Shown here: positions 26,246 to 35,427 of the stretch, in pieces
Layout of the letters: every line of letters starts with the position of its first letter
Position numbering within the stretch: position 1 is the stretch's first letter
NCBI RefSeq assembly: GCF_007679495.1
Contig: NZ_VEGP01000018.1
Span: forward strand, 28,755 to 92,754
DNA: 64,000 nucleotides
Reading direction: 5' to 3'
DNA from: Paenibacillus sp. 32O-W
GTDB taxonomy: Bacteria > Bacillota > Bacilli > Paenibacillales > NBRC-103111
Made by a program: the position numbers and the translations under genes
The notes under the pieces: model-generated
What the model was told of the DNA's origin: nothing
Seen by the model: only the letters and a program-made list of their open reading frames with translations
Databases searched by the model: none

Positions 26246-29200
26246 TTAACCGTTGATCCCGGTCGGGACAATGGTCGAATCCTTCTTCTTCCGGCGAAAG
26301 ACTCGCTTGAACCAGCCGGCCATATCGTCAAACAAAGTATACATGACCGGGACCAGGAACAAAGTGAAGCAGGAGGATACCATCAATCCGAAGATGATGA
26401 CAACCGCCAGCGGAGCCTGAGACTCGGCGCCTTCGCCTATTCCTAAAGCAAGCGGGACCATGGCGAGCACGGTGGTCAGCGTAGTCATCCAAATCGGACG
26501 AAGCCTTGTCGTACCCGCCTGCATAATAGCCTCGGTACGATCCACTCCCCGCCCGCGCAGCAGGTTGATGTAGTCAATGAGCACAATGGCATTGTTGACC
26601 ACAATCCCCGCCAGCATAATGATTCCGATCAAGGCTGGGACGCTAAGCGGCTTGCCGGTTACGAACAGCCCCAGCATAACCCCTACGAACATGGTCGGCA
26701 TGGCAAACATAATCACCAGCGGATGAAGCACCGACTCGAACTGGACGGCCATGACGATATATACAAGGAAGATGGAGAACACCAGTGCCATAGCCAAATC
26801 CTGGAACGACTCCATCATATCCTCCGCCTGGCCTCCCATGGAATAGGAGTAGCCTTCCGGAAAATTCATACTGCTTAGAGCGAGGTTAATGTCGGTAATG
26901 ACTCCGCCAAGATCACGGCCAACGATATCGCTCGTCACATTAACCTGGCGCTCCTGATTCTGCCGCTGGATTTCCGAAGGTCCTTGGATCTGCTGCAAAT
27001 CAGCCACTGCGGACAGCGGAATGAGCTGTCCGGTCGCCGTAGGCAGCATCATCATTTCCAGGTCGCTGATCGTCTTCCGTTCGCCTTCCGGCAGAAGAAT
27101 TCGGACATCATACTCGTAGCCGTCTTCCCGATAGCGGGTAGCCACCCGGCCATTGAAGCCGGTCTCCGCCTCCTGAAGCACCTGCTGGTAGCTCAAGCCG
27201 TATTGAGCCGCCGCTTCGCGGTTGACGTGCACTTGGATTTCCGGACGCCCTGCAGAGATCGAGCTCTGGGCATTATGAATGCCGTCAATTTGGGAAATCG
27301 TCCAGACTACTTGGTCCGCCAGCTCGGAGAGAACGGCGTAATCCGGCCCGTTAATCTGAATCTGCACAGGGTTACCGGTTCCCAGTCCCGCCGATGCTTC
27401 GGTTACTACGATCTCGGCGCCGGGAATTGAAGCCGTCTTCTCCTGCAGTTCTACCATCATCTGACTGGTGGTCATGCTTCGTTCATTGGCGGGTATCAGT
27501 TGAATATTAAATGACGCGGTATTCGTCCCCGAGCCGCCGAAGCCGCCCCCGCTGCCTATCGATAAATAATTGGTTTCAATCAAATCCGCATAAGGCTTCA
27601 GCATTTCAGACACCTGGTCCGCTGCCTTCTCGGTTTCGTGCAGGTTCGATCCGGTATCGGTCTCAATATTGATCGTGATCTGTCCTTGATCCGAGGCAGG
27701 GAAGAACTCCATACCGATGAATGGAACTAGGGCCAGGCTGCCTACCAATATAACGATCGTCAGGGTAACGGTCGTTTTGCGATGAGAGATCGCCCATTTA
27801 AGCAACTTTTTATATACCTTTATTATTCCGCCAAACCAGGCAGTAAAGCGGCTGAACAATCCTTTTCCAACCTGCTTGCCGCCATTGCCGTTGCGAACTT
27901 CCTCATGCGTCTTGAGCTTGAGCATTTTCGAGGACAGCATCGGAACCAGAGTCAACGAAACGACCAGGGATGCGATCAGCGAGAAGGAAACGGTCAAGGC
28001 TAACGGAACAAACAGGTCCGAAGCGATTCCCTTAACGAAGACAATCGGCAGGAAAACTACCAGACTGGTAGTAGTGGATGCGATAACCGCCGATCCCAGC
28101 TCGGACGCTCCCTGCTTGGCCGCCTCGATTAACGTAGCACCGTTGCGGCGGTGCCTCGTAATATTTTCCAGAATAATAATCGAACAGTCGACCATCATCC
28201 CGATCCCGAGTGCCAATCCCCCCATGGACAATACATTGACCGTCTGTCCGGTGAAATACATCAATGAAAATGTGGAGATTACCGCAATCGGAATAGAGAT
28301 CCCGATAACAAGCGTCGCCCGCAGGCTTCGCAGGAACAGCAGCAGGATGAAGACCGAGATGGCCCCTCCTAAAATCATGTTGTTAATAACCGAAGATATC
28401 GATTCTTTGATAAAAATCGAGGTATCCATGACGACGGACAATTTGGCCCGGTCGCCAAGCTCCTGATTGATCTTCACAATCGCCTTGTTCAATCCGTCCG
28501 CAACCTTGACGGTATTGGCATTGGAACGCTTCTGTACGGATAAGACAAGGGCTGATTCTCCATTGACCTTGGTCAACGAGTTTTGCTCCTTGTAAGTATC
28601 CTTCATCTCGGCTACATCCGATATCCGGATATATCCGCCTTGCGGAAGCATCAGCAAGGTGTTCGCAATATCGTCAAGGCTCGTATATTCTCCCTGGACC
28701 CTTATCTGCAGATCCTTATCCCCCTTGGCAATGACACCGGCCGACGCCGAGCGGTTCTCGCCGCTAAGCGCCTGAACAATCTGCCCGCTCGAGATTCCGT
28801 AACGTTTCATCTCCGCGCGGTTGAGCTCGAGTTGGATTTCCCGGGTCTTTCCTCCCTGCACCGACACGGAGCCCACCCCGTTCACCCGCTCCAGCATAGG
28901 AACGATCTGGTTCTCCGCGATATCCTGCAGCACCTCCGGCTTATCCCCGTTCAGGCCGATGGACATAACCGGAATTTGTTGAGGGTCGAAGCGCAGCACG
29001 GAGGGATCATTCGCATTGTCCGGCAAGAAGCTCTTCATCTGGTCGACCTTCTCCCGGACTTCGGCAACGGCCGTATCCAGATTGACGCCGGAATCGAACA
29101 TCAGCACAACCAACGAGGAGTTAGGCTGGGAGGTCGACTGAATGGTGTTGACCCCCTGAACGGAGCTGACGGCGGATTCCACCGGCCGGCTGACCAAATT

Positions 29201-29380
29201 TTCCACTTCTTGCGGGCCTGCGCCCTGATAACTGGTTGCTACGACGACGATCGGCAAGTTGATGTTGGGAAACAGATCGACCGCCAAATTTTTAAGCGAT
29301 ACGAAGCCGAGCGCCAGGATGGCCAGAACGACCATGACGACACCGACGGGACGTTTGACCGATACGTCTACAAGCTTCAA
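26246..29380 (-). CDS. RND efflux pump, AcrB/SwrC-like
   Basis: A 1044-residue RND permease with the duplicated layout of 12 membrane helices and two large outer loops. N-terminal MKLVDVSVKRPVGVVMVVLA is typical. TM4 carries the proton-relay aspartate in LALGIGMMVDCSIIILE, and the second half contains IIMLAGIVVNNAIVLIDY. In Gram-positives the closest well-known relative is B. subtilis SwrC (YerP), which protects against surfactin and other amphiphiles. It overlaps the adaptor gene by 4 bp, so both are translated together. No outer-membrane factor is expected in this kind of cell. The substrate here is inferred only. Confidence 0.93.
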   Translation of the reverse strand: MKLVDVSVKRPVGVVMVVLAILALGFVSLKNLAVDLFPNINLPIVVVATSYQGAGPQEVENLVSRPVESAVSSVQGVNTIQSTSQPNSSLVVLMFDSGVNLDTAVAEVREKVDQMKSFLPDNANDPSVLRFDPQQIPVMSIGLNGDKPEVLQDIAENQIVPMLERVNGVGSVSVQGGKTREIQLELNRAEMKRYGISSGQIVQALSGENRSASAGVIAKGDKDLQIRVQGEYTSLDDIANTLLMLPQGGYIRISDVAEMKDTYKEQNSLTKVNGESALVLSVQKRSNANTVKVADGLNKAIVKINQELGDRAKLSVVMDTSIFIKESISSVINNMILGGAISVFILLLFLRSLRATLVIGISIPIAVISTFSLMYFTGQTVNVLSMGGLALGIGMMVDCSIIILENITRHRRNGATLIEAAKQGASELGSAVIASTTTSLVVFLPIVFVKGIASDLFVPLALTVSFSLIASLVVSLTLVPMLSSKMLKLKTHEEVRNGNGGKQVGKGLFSRFTAWFGGIIKVYKKLLKWAISHRKTTVTLTIVILVGSLALVPFIGMEFFPASDQGQITINIETDTGSNLHETEKAADQVSEMLKPYADLIETNYLSIGSGGGFGGSGTNTASFNIQLIPANERSMTTSQMMVELQEKTASIPGAEIVVTEASAGLGTGNPVQIQINGPDYAVLSELADQVVWTISQIDGIHNAQSSISAGRPEIQVHVNREAAAQYGLSYQQVLQEAETGFNGRVATRYREDGYEYDVRILLPEGERKTISDLEMMMLPTATGQLIPLSAVADLQQIQGPSEIQRQNQERQVNVTSDIVGRDLGGVITDINLALSSMNFPEGYSYSMGGQAEDMMESFQDLAMALVFSIFLVYIVMAVQFESVLHPLVIMFAMPTMFVGVMLGLFVTGKPLSVPALIGIIMLAGIVVNNAIVLIDYINLLRGRGVDRTEAIMQAGTTRLRPIWMTTLTTVLAMVPLALGIGEGAESQAPLAVVIIFGLMVSSCFTLFLVPVMYTLFDDMAGWFKRVFRRKKKDSTIVPTGING

Positions 29381-30504
29381 TTAACGTCCCCCTCCCCCAT
29401 CACCTTCACTTTGCTGCCATCTGTCAAAGTAAACTGGCCTTTCGTTACGACTCGTTCCCCTGCGGTGATTTCTCCCTGTACCGCTGTTTCATTCGTTTGC
29501 GATTGAACTATCTGTACTTCCTGTTTGACCGCTTGGTCCCCACGGATAACATATACATAGGACTTTCCATTCTCCTCCAGAATGGAGGATGTAGGCAGGA
29601 TGAGCACATTCTCGGCAAGGGTTTGCGGAACCAGAAGCTTGGTTGTCATTCCCGGCTTGATGCTGCCGTCCGCATTTCCTACCTTAACCTCTACAGTAAA
29701 CAGCCCGGAATCCAGGGCTGCGGGAGACACATATTCCACCGTTCCGGTTACCGGCCCGCTATCCGAGTTTAACGCCAGTTCAACATTTTGCCCTTGCTGG
29801 AACAGCGGCAGCTGCTTCGGGCTGACGTTGGCCACTACCTTGATCGGATCCAGCGACACAATCACCATGAGAGGAGATTGTCCCACGAGCTCTCCAACTT
29901 CATTCTGAATGGACAGCACTTCACCGGAGATAGGCGAATAAATGACCGAGTCGGATAATCTTTGCTCCGCCTGCTTAATCCGCAGATTAGCCTGCTTTAC
30001 TCCGATTTCCGCCTGTTCGACGGCCAATTGTGCCTGCCGCAAGTTTTCAGCCGCCTGCTCCTTCGCCACTTCGTCTCTCAGCGAATTTTTGGAAGCATCC
30101 AATCCTTGGCGCTCTCTCGACTTAGCGAGCTCAAGCTGGTTCAATGCATTGGCCAGCCCGGCTTTCTCCAGCTCCAGGGCCGTTACAAGATCACGATTAT
30201 CCACAGTGGCCAGGGGGTCTCCCTGCTTGACGGCTTGTCCTTTGCTGACATGCAGCTCCGCCAGCGTCCCGGATACTTTAGGCACCACGGTAACTTGGCG
30301 AGATGCTTGCACTGTACCGGCTATTTCCAGATTAAGTGCCATATCCCCCTCGCGAACCGTCTCTACCTGGACAGGAGTCTGTTTCTCCTCTGCTTCCTGG
30401 CTCCCTCCAGTCGGATTCCCACTGCATCCCGCAGCGATCAGGACAAGAACAAGCAGCAGGACTATACTACTAGATCGGGTCCAATTTCTTCCGAGCATTC
30501 TCAT
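29377..30504 (-). CDS. RND adaptor lipoprotein (HlyD/MFP family)
   Basis: A 375-residue adaptor with a lipobox (LIAAGC, Cys about 27). The lipoyl-like halves are TVVPKVSGTLAELHVSKGQAV (shortened: VSGTLAELHVSKGQ) and IYSPISGEVLSIQNEVGE. Between them lies an alpha-hairpin of about 80 residues rich in Glu, Gln and Ala. Beta-barrel and membrane-proximal domains follow. It connects the pump to the cell-wall side and helps gather substrates. The ATG at 30498 has better spacing to GAGGGG than the one at 30504. The promoter region upstream carries two TGAC-N4-TGGTCA type palindromes. Confidence 0.92.
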   Translation of the reverse strand: MRMLGRNWTRSSSIVLLLVLVLIAAGCSGNPTGGSQEAEEKQTPVQVETVREGDMALNLEIAGTVQASRQVTVVPKVSGTLAELHVSKGQAVKQGDPLATVDNRDLVTALELEKAGLANALNQLELAKSRERQGLDASKNSLRDEVAKEQAAENLRQAQLAVEQAEIGVKQANLRIKQAEQRLSDSVIYSPISGEVLSIQNEVGELVGQSPLMVIVSLDPIKVVANVSPKQLPLFQQGQNVELALNSDSGPVTGTVEYVSPAALDSGLFTVEVKVGNADGSIKPGMTTKLLVPQTLAENVLILPTSSILEENGKSYVYVIRGDQAVKQEVQIVQSQTNETAVQGEITAGERVVTKGQFTLTDGSKVKVMGEGDVN

Positions 30505-30551
30505 TTCCCCTCTTCGCTAGTGTCTTTTTCTTTTCTAATGGTACTATTTAC

Positions 30552-30663
30552 TGACTCATTGGTCAAAACAATTCGCTAAACATTTATTCCATATTCCCTG
30601 AGAAATAAAGGGGAATAATATTTTTTCAAAAGATTGTCACTTTTCGAAATGACCAACTGGTCA
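30552..30663. promoter_or_regulatory. Two TGACxxxxTGGTCA palindromes, probable TetR-type operators
   Basis: TGACTCATTGGTCA (30552-30565) and TGACCAACTGGTCA (30650-30663) are imperfect and perfect forms of one palindrome, 98 bp apart. The first lies 48 bp upstream of the adaptor start. TetR-family repressors, such as the one paired with the SwrC-type pump in Bacillus, recognise sites of this shape. No repressor gene lies next to them. Confidence 0.6.
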
Positions 30664-30765
30664 ATTGGATAGTCTATCCACATATTGACAGGTTTTAGTG
30701 TTATGGCAGATAATGCAGGAGTTAACTTCTTCTTATCGAATTTGAACTCTATTGAGGTGATGATC

Positions 30766-30864
30766 ATGGTGTTTGTTAATTGGGGGTTAATAGCTATTCT
30801 GGGAGGAGCGCTGCTGCTCCTCGTCATTATCGCCATCCTAATTGTCGTCCTGCTGAAGAAATAA
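30766..30864 (+). CDS. Small single-helix membrane protein (32 residues)
   Basis: The frame encodes MVFVNWGLIAILGGALLLLV followed by a hydrophobic run and a LKK end: one membrane helix with a basic tail. GAGGTG lies six bases before this ATG; an ATG two codons earlier has no room for a ribosome site. It is divergent from the RND operon and lies 103 bp beyond the second TGGTCA palindrome, so the two may share control. It could be a pump-associated small protein (inference). Confidence 0.5.
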   Translation: MVFVNWGLIAILGGALLLLVIIAILIVVLLKK

Positions 30865-30926
30865 CGGAGTTCTGAACATCTGCCAATCATCTTGGTCCGT
30901 GAAGGCACAGGCCACATATCCGCGTC

Positions 30927-30965
30927 AAAATCCCCCGGCCATTGCTCAAGCACACCGGGGGATTC
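30927..30965. terminator. Bidirectional terminator
   Basis: ATCCCCCGG (30930-30938) pairs with CCGGGGGAT (30955-30963). It stands between the small plus-strand gene and the end of the minus-strand zinc-ribbon gene and can serve both. On the minus strand TTTT follows the stem. Confidence 0.7.
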
Positions 30966-30977
30966 CTATAGTATTAT

Positions 30978-31787
30978 TTAAAATTTGACGACAAGACTCA
31001 GGAAGGACTTCGTCAGGGAATCCCCGGCGACCCATAGATAGAAACACAGGACAAAGAAAACGGCAAACAGGCTGTATAACGGGTCGGCGCCAGTTCCTTC
31101 AGATTCCTTGTTGAAAGAATATATAGTAACGAGGACCGCAGCTATCCATCCCAACAAAATAAATATAAGCAAAAATAAAGCCAGCGATCTCAATCCGATC
31201 AGCGACATGAGAAAGAAGACAATTGTCAATCCGACGGGTACTACGGTCAGGGCGCTATAACGGGATAGTACTTCCGTAAATCCCTTGGATAACTTCATCA
31301 GATATTTGACCGCCACCCACAGCATACCTGTGGTAAGAAGCACCAGAACCGAGATGTGAAAGAAACTGACCATGAACGTTTTGAACACCGGAACCTGTGT
31401 GCCGATGCTTAAAATCCCCATCTTCAAGCTTCGCAATTGAATGACATTCGACAGGCTGAAGAATAACACGAACAGCCCGAGCGTGATCCAGCCGTTAATC
31501 CATTGGGACGGGGCAACCGCCACACCGTTGGTCAACGGGGATTTCAGCTTATCCGCCGCGTAGCTCCAATAGCCCTTGGCCACGAGCTTCCCCTTCTCCG
31601 CATAAGGCTCCCATTTCTCCCGGGACGAAGCGGATGCGGTCTGGTCATCCTTCCCTTCCGCCGTTTTCTCTCCCCTGCCCGTCAGCTCTGCGGCCGCGGC
31701 CGATTCCTCCTCTAGAAAGTACCCGCATTCGGTACACATTTTTTGATCATCTTTGTTCGGTTGATAACAGTTAGGGCAATGAATCAT
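30978..31787 (-). CDS. Zinc-ribbon integral membrane protein
   Basis: A 269-residue protein. The N-terminus is a four-cysteine zinc ribbon (CPNC at 4-7 and CTEC at 18-21). A charged linker of about 70 residues follows, then six predicted membrane helices between about 95 and 265 (for example GLFVLFFSLSNVIQ and VVPVGLTIVFFLMSLIG). The layout resembles several uncharacterised Bacillota envelope proteins with a zinc-ribbon head. No enzymatic motif is seen. It appears to be a single-gene unit closed by the hairpin at 30927-30965. Confidence 0.8.
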   Translation of the reverse strand: MIHCPNCYQPNKDDQKMCTECGYFLEEESAAAAELTGRGEKTAEGKDDQTASASSREKWEPYAEKGKLVAKGYWSYAADKLKSPLTNGVAVAPSQWINGWITLGLFVLFFSLSNVIQLRSLKMGILSIGTQVPVFKTFMVSFFHISVLVLLTTGMLWVAVKYLMKLSKGFTEVLSRYSALTVVPVGLTIVFFLMSLIGLRSLALFLLIFILLGWIAAVLVTIYSFNKESEGTGADPLYSLFAVFFVLCFYLWVAGDSLTKSFLSLVVKF

Positions 31788-31897
31788 ATCCTCTTCTCCT
31801 TCTGCTTAGCATTTGTTCTTGAAACTTCTGACTGGTGCCTTGTATTCGCAGGCCTCTCTATGTTCCGGATCCCGTCGCCTTCTAATACTTTATAGTA

Positions 31898-32098
31898 GTG
31901 AACCTCCCCCACTTATTTCGCTATCGCGAGTTGAAGTCGGGGCTTCTTACCACGGACAACTTCATGTACCTATTGTAGATAGGGATTTGCCCGATCTACT
32001 CCATATCCAAGTACGGGGTATCTGTGAAGTTGTCTTAGTAAGCAACCGATGTCTCTTGTAGACATCGGGGGCGGAACAGCCCATCTACTACTTCTTGC
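31898..32098 (-). ncRNA. Predicted omega RNA (reRNA) of TnpB
   Basis: This 200-base interval follows the tnpB stop on the minus strand. It holds a hairpin GATGTCT/AGACATC, a long-range stem (ACAACTTCA with TGAAGTTGT) enclosing smaller stems, and the terminal hairpin CCCCGACTT/AAGTGGGG. TnpB-associated RNAs occupy this place and use the bases just outside the right end as guide. The guide here would be ACTATAAAGTATTAGA, read into the flank below 31897. Boundaries are approximate. Confidence 0.65.
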
Positions 32099-33277
32099 CT
32101 AAGCAATCCGTAGATACTTCCTCTTGCTTTCTACATCAAAATGCAGGAACTCGCCATATAAGGCTTGGCTCAGTATATTCCTGGCCCCGTGTAGATCTCG
32201 ATGCTCCTTGTACCCGCACATACAGCGATAATTCCTGGAAGCTGGTTGATTGCGCTTCCTGCAGACAGGACATGTCTGACTCGTATACGATTCATCGACG
32301 AGATGGAGGGCGATCCCTTCTCGCTCCAGTTTATACGTCAAATACTGCTTCACCTTGCCCATCGACCAATTTGACAGCTTTTGTGCCTGCTTGCGGCTCA
32401 CGCGGTTTTTCTTACGCGTATTCCGCTGCACCCCTTCGACATCGCCAAGATGAACATCCGATACCGACTGCTGTATACACCAATCCACAAACTGCTTTGT
32501 GGTCTTGTGTAGGGCATCTCTCAACTGCCGCTTCGACTTGGAACGTATGTATTGTTTCGCACGCTGATATTTCTTCCATTGCCGCGTGCCTTTCTTGCAC
32601 TTGGACTGCAGCCGATGAATTTCTGCCAGCTTCTTATTGCGGAATCGATGGATCGAACGTACTTTCCTGCCCGTGATGATCAGGCTCTCTCCGTCCTCAC
32701 GAAAGGCGGCAAGCGTATGAATTTCACCGGGGTCTACCCCGATCGCTTGTTGTTTCCGATAGCTCTTGTTCTTCCTCCCATCCTCGTAGGAGATGGCGAG
32801 GTATAGGCCGTGATCATAGCCGAGTTCTATTTCTTTGATCTGACCTGCCGGAAGAGACGCCACATGGACTACAATCGGCTTCTCTCTTTTCCGTTCGTGA
32901 ATCCCCATCGACAATGCAATCTTGCCGTTATCGAACACCTTGAACCCGTCTTTGACCCATTTCGTGTTGTAGTGCTTCTTGATCTTATAGGGATATTTCG
33001 CAGATTTAATTCCCTTTCGTACCGCTTGGTGGGCAGCCTCTCGTGCGAACAAATACTTATGACAGACGGCCTGAATCGATTGACTGTGCAAGTGGAATTG
33101 GCGTTTGGTTTGCTTCTGAAGCGCTGACTGCGAAATCCATTTCCGATGCTCCGAATGGTAGTTCTTAGCGAGCTGCAAGCACATATTCCAAACCCGGGCA
33201 GATTCGCGATTACAGGCATACAGTCGCTCGATATCTCGTTTCGAGGCATGGAAACGTACAATTTGAGCACGAATCAT
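32099..33277 (-). CDS. tnpB: TnpB RNA-guided endonuclease (OrfB_IS605 family)
   Basis: A 392-residue protein of normal length. The RuvC triad is intact: Asp182 in AIGVDPGEIHT, Glu281 in HLGDVEGV and Asp361 in HRDLHGARN. The inserted zinc finger has CPVC at 336-339 and CMC at 352-354. The N-terminus is basic with a helical region for RNA and target binding. Family members cut DNA next to a short motif under guidance of the omega RNA, thereby keeping the element in place. The gene appears undamaged, so activity is likely. The downstream RNA is described at 31898-32098. Confidence 0.93.
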   Translation of the reverse strand: MIRAQIVRFHASKRDIERLYACNRESARVWNMCLQLAKNYHSEHRKWISQSALQKQTKRQFHLHSQSIQAVCHKYLFAREAAHQAVRKGIKSAKYPYKIKKHYNTKWVKDGFKVFDNGKIALSMGIHERKREKPIVVHVASLPAGQIKEIELGYDHGLYLAISYEDGRKNKSYRKQQAIGVDPGEIHTLAAFREDGESLIITGRKVRSIHRFRNKKLAEIHRLQSKCKKGTRQWKKYQRAKQYIRSKSKRQLRDALHKTTKQFVDWCIQQSVSDVHLGDVEGVQRNTRKKNRVSRKQAQKLSNWSMGKVKQYLTYKLEREGIALHLVDESYTSQTCPVCRKRNQPASRNYRCMCGYKEHRDLHGARNILSQALYGEFLHFDVESKRKYLRIA

Positions 33278-33654
33278 GGAAACACCCCCTTACCAGAACA
33301 CTTGTTCCAAATTCCCATTATATCACACATACGTTCCTTTTCGGGCATCAAAGTGACTAGAACAAACACATGCTTTTTCCAACATATCTCCAGCGAAGAT
33401 GTTCGAGAAAGGCGTCATTCATCTCCCACCTGCTTCGCTGAGGAAGGAGACTTTTGACGCAAGTTGTTAAATAATACGAGGCTGAAAGGCTCCGGTTTCT
33501 CAATTTTTGTAAAGTTTTAATCTAATATATTCCATTCCTCTGAAGGGTAGTCCTTATTAAACCGCTTTTTGCAGCCGAAAATATCCTGGTTTGCTGTCTT
33601 CCTGCAATCCCCGTTTATAGTTGCATTCCTTTTTACAAAAATACCCAATCCAAC

Positions 33655-33691
33655 AAAAAGGCACTTGCCTGTACTTCTCGCAAGTGCCTTT
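33655..33691 (-). terminator. Rho-independent terminator of the mqnBD operon
   Basis: AAGGCACTTGC pairs with GCAAGTGCCTT around a loop of about eleven bases. On the minus strand the stem is followed by TTTTTG. It lies 39 bp beyond the mqnD stop. Confidence 0.85.
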
Positions 33692-33729
33692 CAAATGAAG
33701 CATATGATGCGCAGAATCTCTGTCGGCAT

Positions 33730-34566
33730 TTACCGTAAAGCGACCGGGTCTATCTTCGGTACCAGCCCTTCTTCCGCAGCCCGGCCAAGGAGGGCGTTGA
33801 TTGCCGCATACCCGTCCTCGCCCAGCTCAGCGGTGAACTCGTTCACATACAAGTCAATATGCGCCTTGGCAACTTCGGGATCCATCTCTTGAGCATGGCT
33901 CAAGACATAATTCTGTGATGCCTCCGGGTGCGCCCAGGCATACTCCACCGACTCGCGCGTCCACTTGGCAATGGAAGCCAGGTTCAGAGAGCGCTTGGCG
34001 ATGATCGCTCCCAGCGGAATGGGCAGGCCGGTATCCTCCTCCCACCACGATCCGAGATCGGCCAGCAGATTTAATCCATACGACGGATACGTGAAACGGG
34101 CCTCATGAATCACCAGGCCGGCATCGATCTTGCCGTCGCGCACCGCGGGCATAATCTCGTGAAACGGCATAATCACGATCTCGCCTACGCCGCCGGGCAC
34201 GTTGCGTGCCGCCCACAGCCGAAACAGCAGATAAGCCGTGGAACGCTCACTCGGCACCGCCACCCGCCGGCCCGCCAATGCCGCAGCGTCCGCTCCCTCT
34301 GCAGAAGGGGCGGTCAGCACTAACGGGCCGCAGCCTCGGCCCAGCGCTCCCCCGCAGGGCAGCAAGGCATAATCGTTCAGTACCCACGGCAGAGCGGCGT
34401 ACGAGATTTTCAGCACGTCCGGCCCATTGGCGGCAACCGCCAAATGGTTGGTCACATCAATATCGGCATAAGTGACATCGAGCTTCGGCGCTCCCGGAAT
34501 AAGTCCGTGCACCCATGCATGGAAAACAAATGTATCGTTAGGACAAGGGGAAAAAGCTATCTTCAT
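33730..34566 (-). CDS. mqnD: 1,4-dihydroxy-6-naphthoate synthase
   Basis: A 278-residue enzyme of the futalosine route to menaquinone. It converts cyclic de-hypoxanthine futalosine to 1,4-dihydroxy-6-naphthoate. The N-terminal SPCPNDTFVFHAWVHG is the family hallmark, and the fold is a two-lobed periplasmic-binding type. Further family stretches are TNHLAVAANGPDVLKISY and a MPFHEIMPAV loop. The start at 34566 has GGAGGTG nine bases upstream; a longer frame to 34632 lies inside the overlapping gene. It overlaps mqnB by 4 bp and both share the terminator at 33655-33691. Confidence 0.93.
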   Translation of the reverse strand: MKIAFSPCPNDTFVFHAWVHGLIPGAPKLDVTYADIDVTNHLAVAANGPDVLKISYAALPWVLNDYALLPCGGALGRGCGPLVLTAPSAEGADAAALAGRRVAVPSERSTAYLLFRLWAARNVPGGVGEIVIMPFHEIMPAVRDGKIDAGLVIHEARFTYPSYGLNLLADLGSWWEEDTGLPIPLGAIIAKRSLNLASIAKWTRESVEYAWAHPEASQNYVLSHAQEMDPEVAKAHIDLYVNEFTAELGEDGYAAINALLGRAAEEGLVPKIDPVALR

Positions 34567-35273
34567 TCCAGCACCTCCTGCAGTACTGCGCCGGCGGCGG
34601 CCAGCGCGTCCAAGGCTTCTCCGATCCGCCATGCGGCCCGGTCTCGCGGCCCTACCGGATTGGAGATCGCGCGGAGCTCCAGCACTGGTAGGCCGAACTG
34701 GCGGGCGGCTGTCGCTACGCCGAAGCCTTCCATGCCTTCAGCCGCCGCCCCGGGCACCCGCGCAGCCAGCCGCGCGGCGGTCTCGGCCGTGCCTGTCACG
34801 GTTGAGACCGTGACGGCCGGGCCCACCGCGACCGCCAAGCCGGCTTCGCGCAGCGCCGCGGCCAGCCGGGCCGCCAAGCCGGCAGCGGCCGGGATGCGGG
34901 CAGCGCCGAAGCCCAGCTCGTCCACGCTACGGAAGCCCTCCGGGGTCTCGGCTCCCAGGTCGGCGGCGACGATCTCGTCCGCCACGACCAGCGAGCCGAC
35001 CTCCGCCCGGCCGGTGAAGCCGCCGCCGATTCCGGCGCTGATCACCAGGCCGTACCCGGAGGCGGCCAGAGCCGCGGCCGTGCCCGCAGCGGCGGCAGCC
35101 GGCCCTACGCCCGCAGCTAAGACATCGAACCTGCCGGCGTCCTGCAGCCCGCGCAGCACGGCCTCCCGCTCGGCGGCAACGGCGGTTACGACGAGGATTC
35201 GCCCTCCGCGTCTATTCGATCCGGAACCCGAAGTCCCGGATAAATCTGTCTTCTGTTCAGCAACCATGTCCAT
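34563..35273 (-). CDS. mqnB: Futalosine hydrolase
   Basis: A protein of up to 236 residues in the nucleoside phosphorylase fold. It hydrolyses futalosine to de-hypoxanthine futalosine and hypoxanthine, the step before MqnC and MqnD. Visible motifs are LVVTAVAAEREAVLRGL, GLVISAGIGGGF with the phosphorylase-type glycine loop, and AEGMEGFGVATAARQFG, which contains the ribose-binding Met-Glu. The ATG at 35267 has better spacing to GAGGAG than the one at 35273. The gene is strikingly Ala-rich and GC-rich compared with its neighbours. MqnA and MqnC are not in the window. Confidence 0.9.
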   Translation of the reverse strand: MDMVAEQKTDLSGTSGSGSNRRGGRILVVTAVAAEREAVLRGLQDAGRFDVLAAGVGPAAAAAGTAAALAASGYGLVISAGIGGGFTGRAEVGSLVVADEIVAADLGAETPEGFRSVDELGFGAARIPAAAGLAARLAAALREAGLAVAVGPAVTVSTVTGTAETAARLAARVPGAAAEGMEGFGVATAARQFGLPVLELRAISNPVGPRDRAAWRIGEALDALAAAGAVLQEVLE

Positions 35274-35427
35274 TCTCCTCTAGCTGTAGTTACTATTAAG
35301 TGTAGCACATCACGAAAATATTGAAAAATGGACAGGTATGGTATAATAACTGATATCTATTTAATTGGGAATGTCTGGGATTCGTAAAAGATAGATTTCA
35401 GCTAATAAGCACAAGGAGGCTTGGAGC

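Larger units (their letters stand above)
31898..33466 (-). mobile_element. Stand-alone TnpB element of the IS605/IS1341 type
   Basis: The element consists of a tnpB gene, a structured 3' region and a left end, without tnpA. On the minus strand the left end begins CAACTTGCG at 33466, directly after TTTAA (33467-33471), a typical target-adjacent motif. A subterminal hairpin follows (GTCTCC...GGAGA, 33420-33452). The right end finishes with a hairpin of CCCCGACTT and AAGTGGGG arms and AGGTTCAC at 31898-31905. Exact ends are inferred from the family pattern. With no transposase it can be mobile only by help in trans. Confidence 0.75.
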
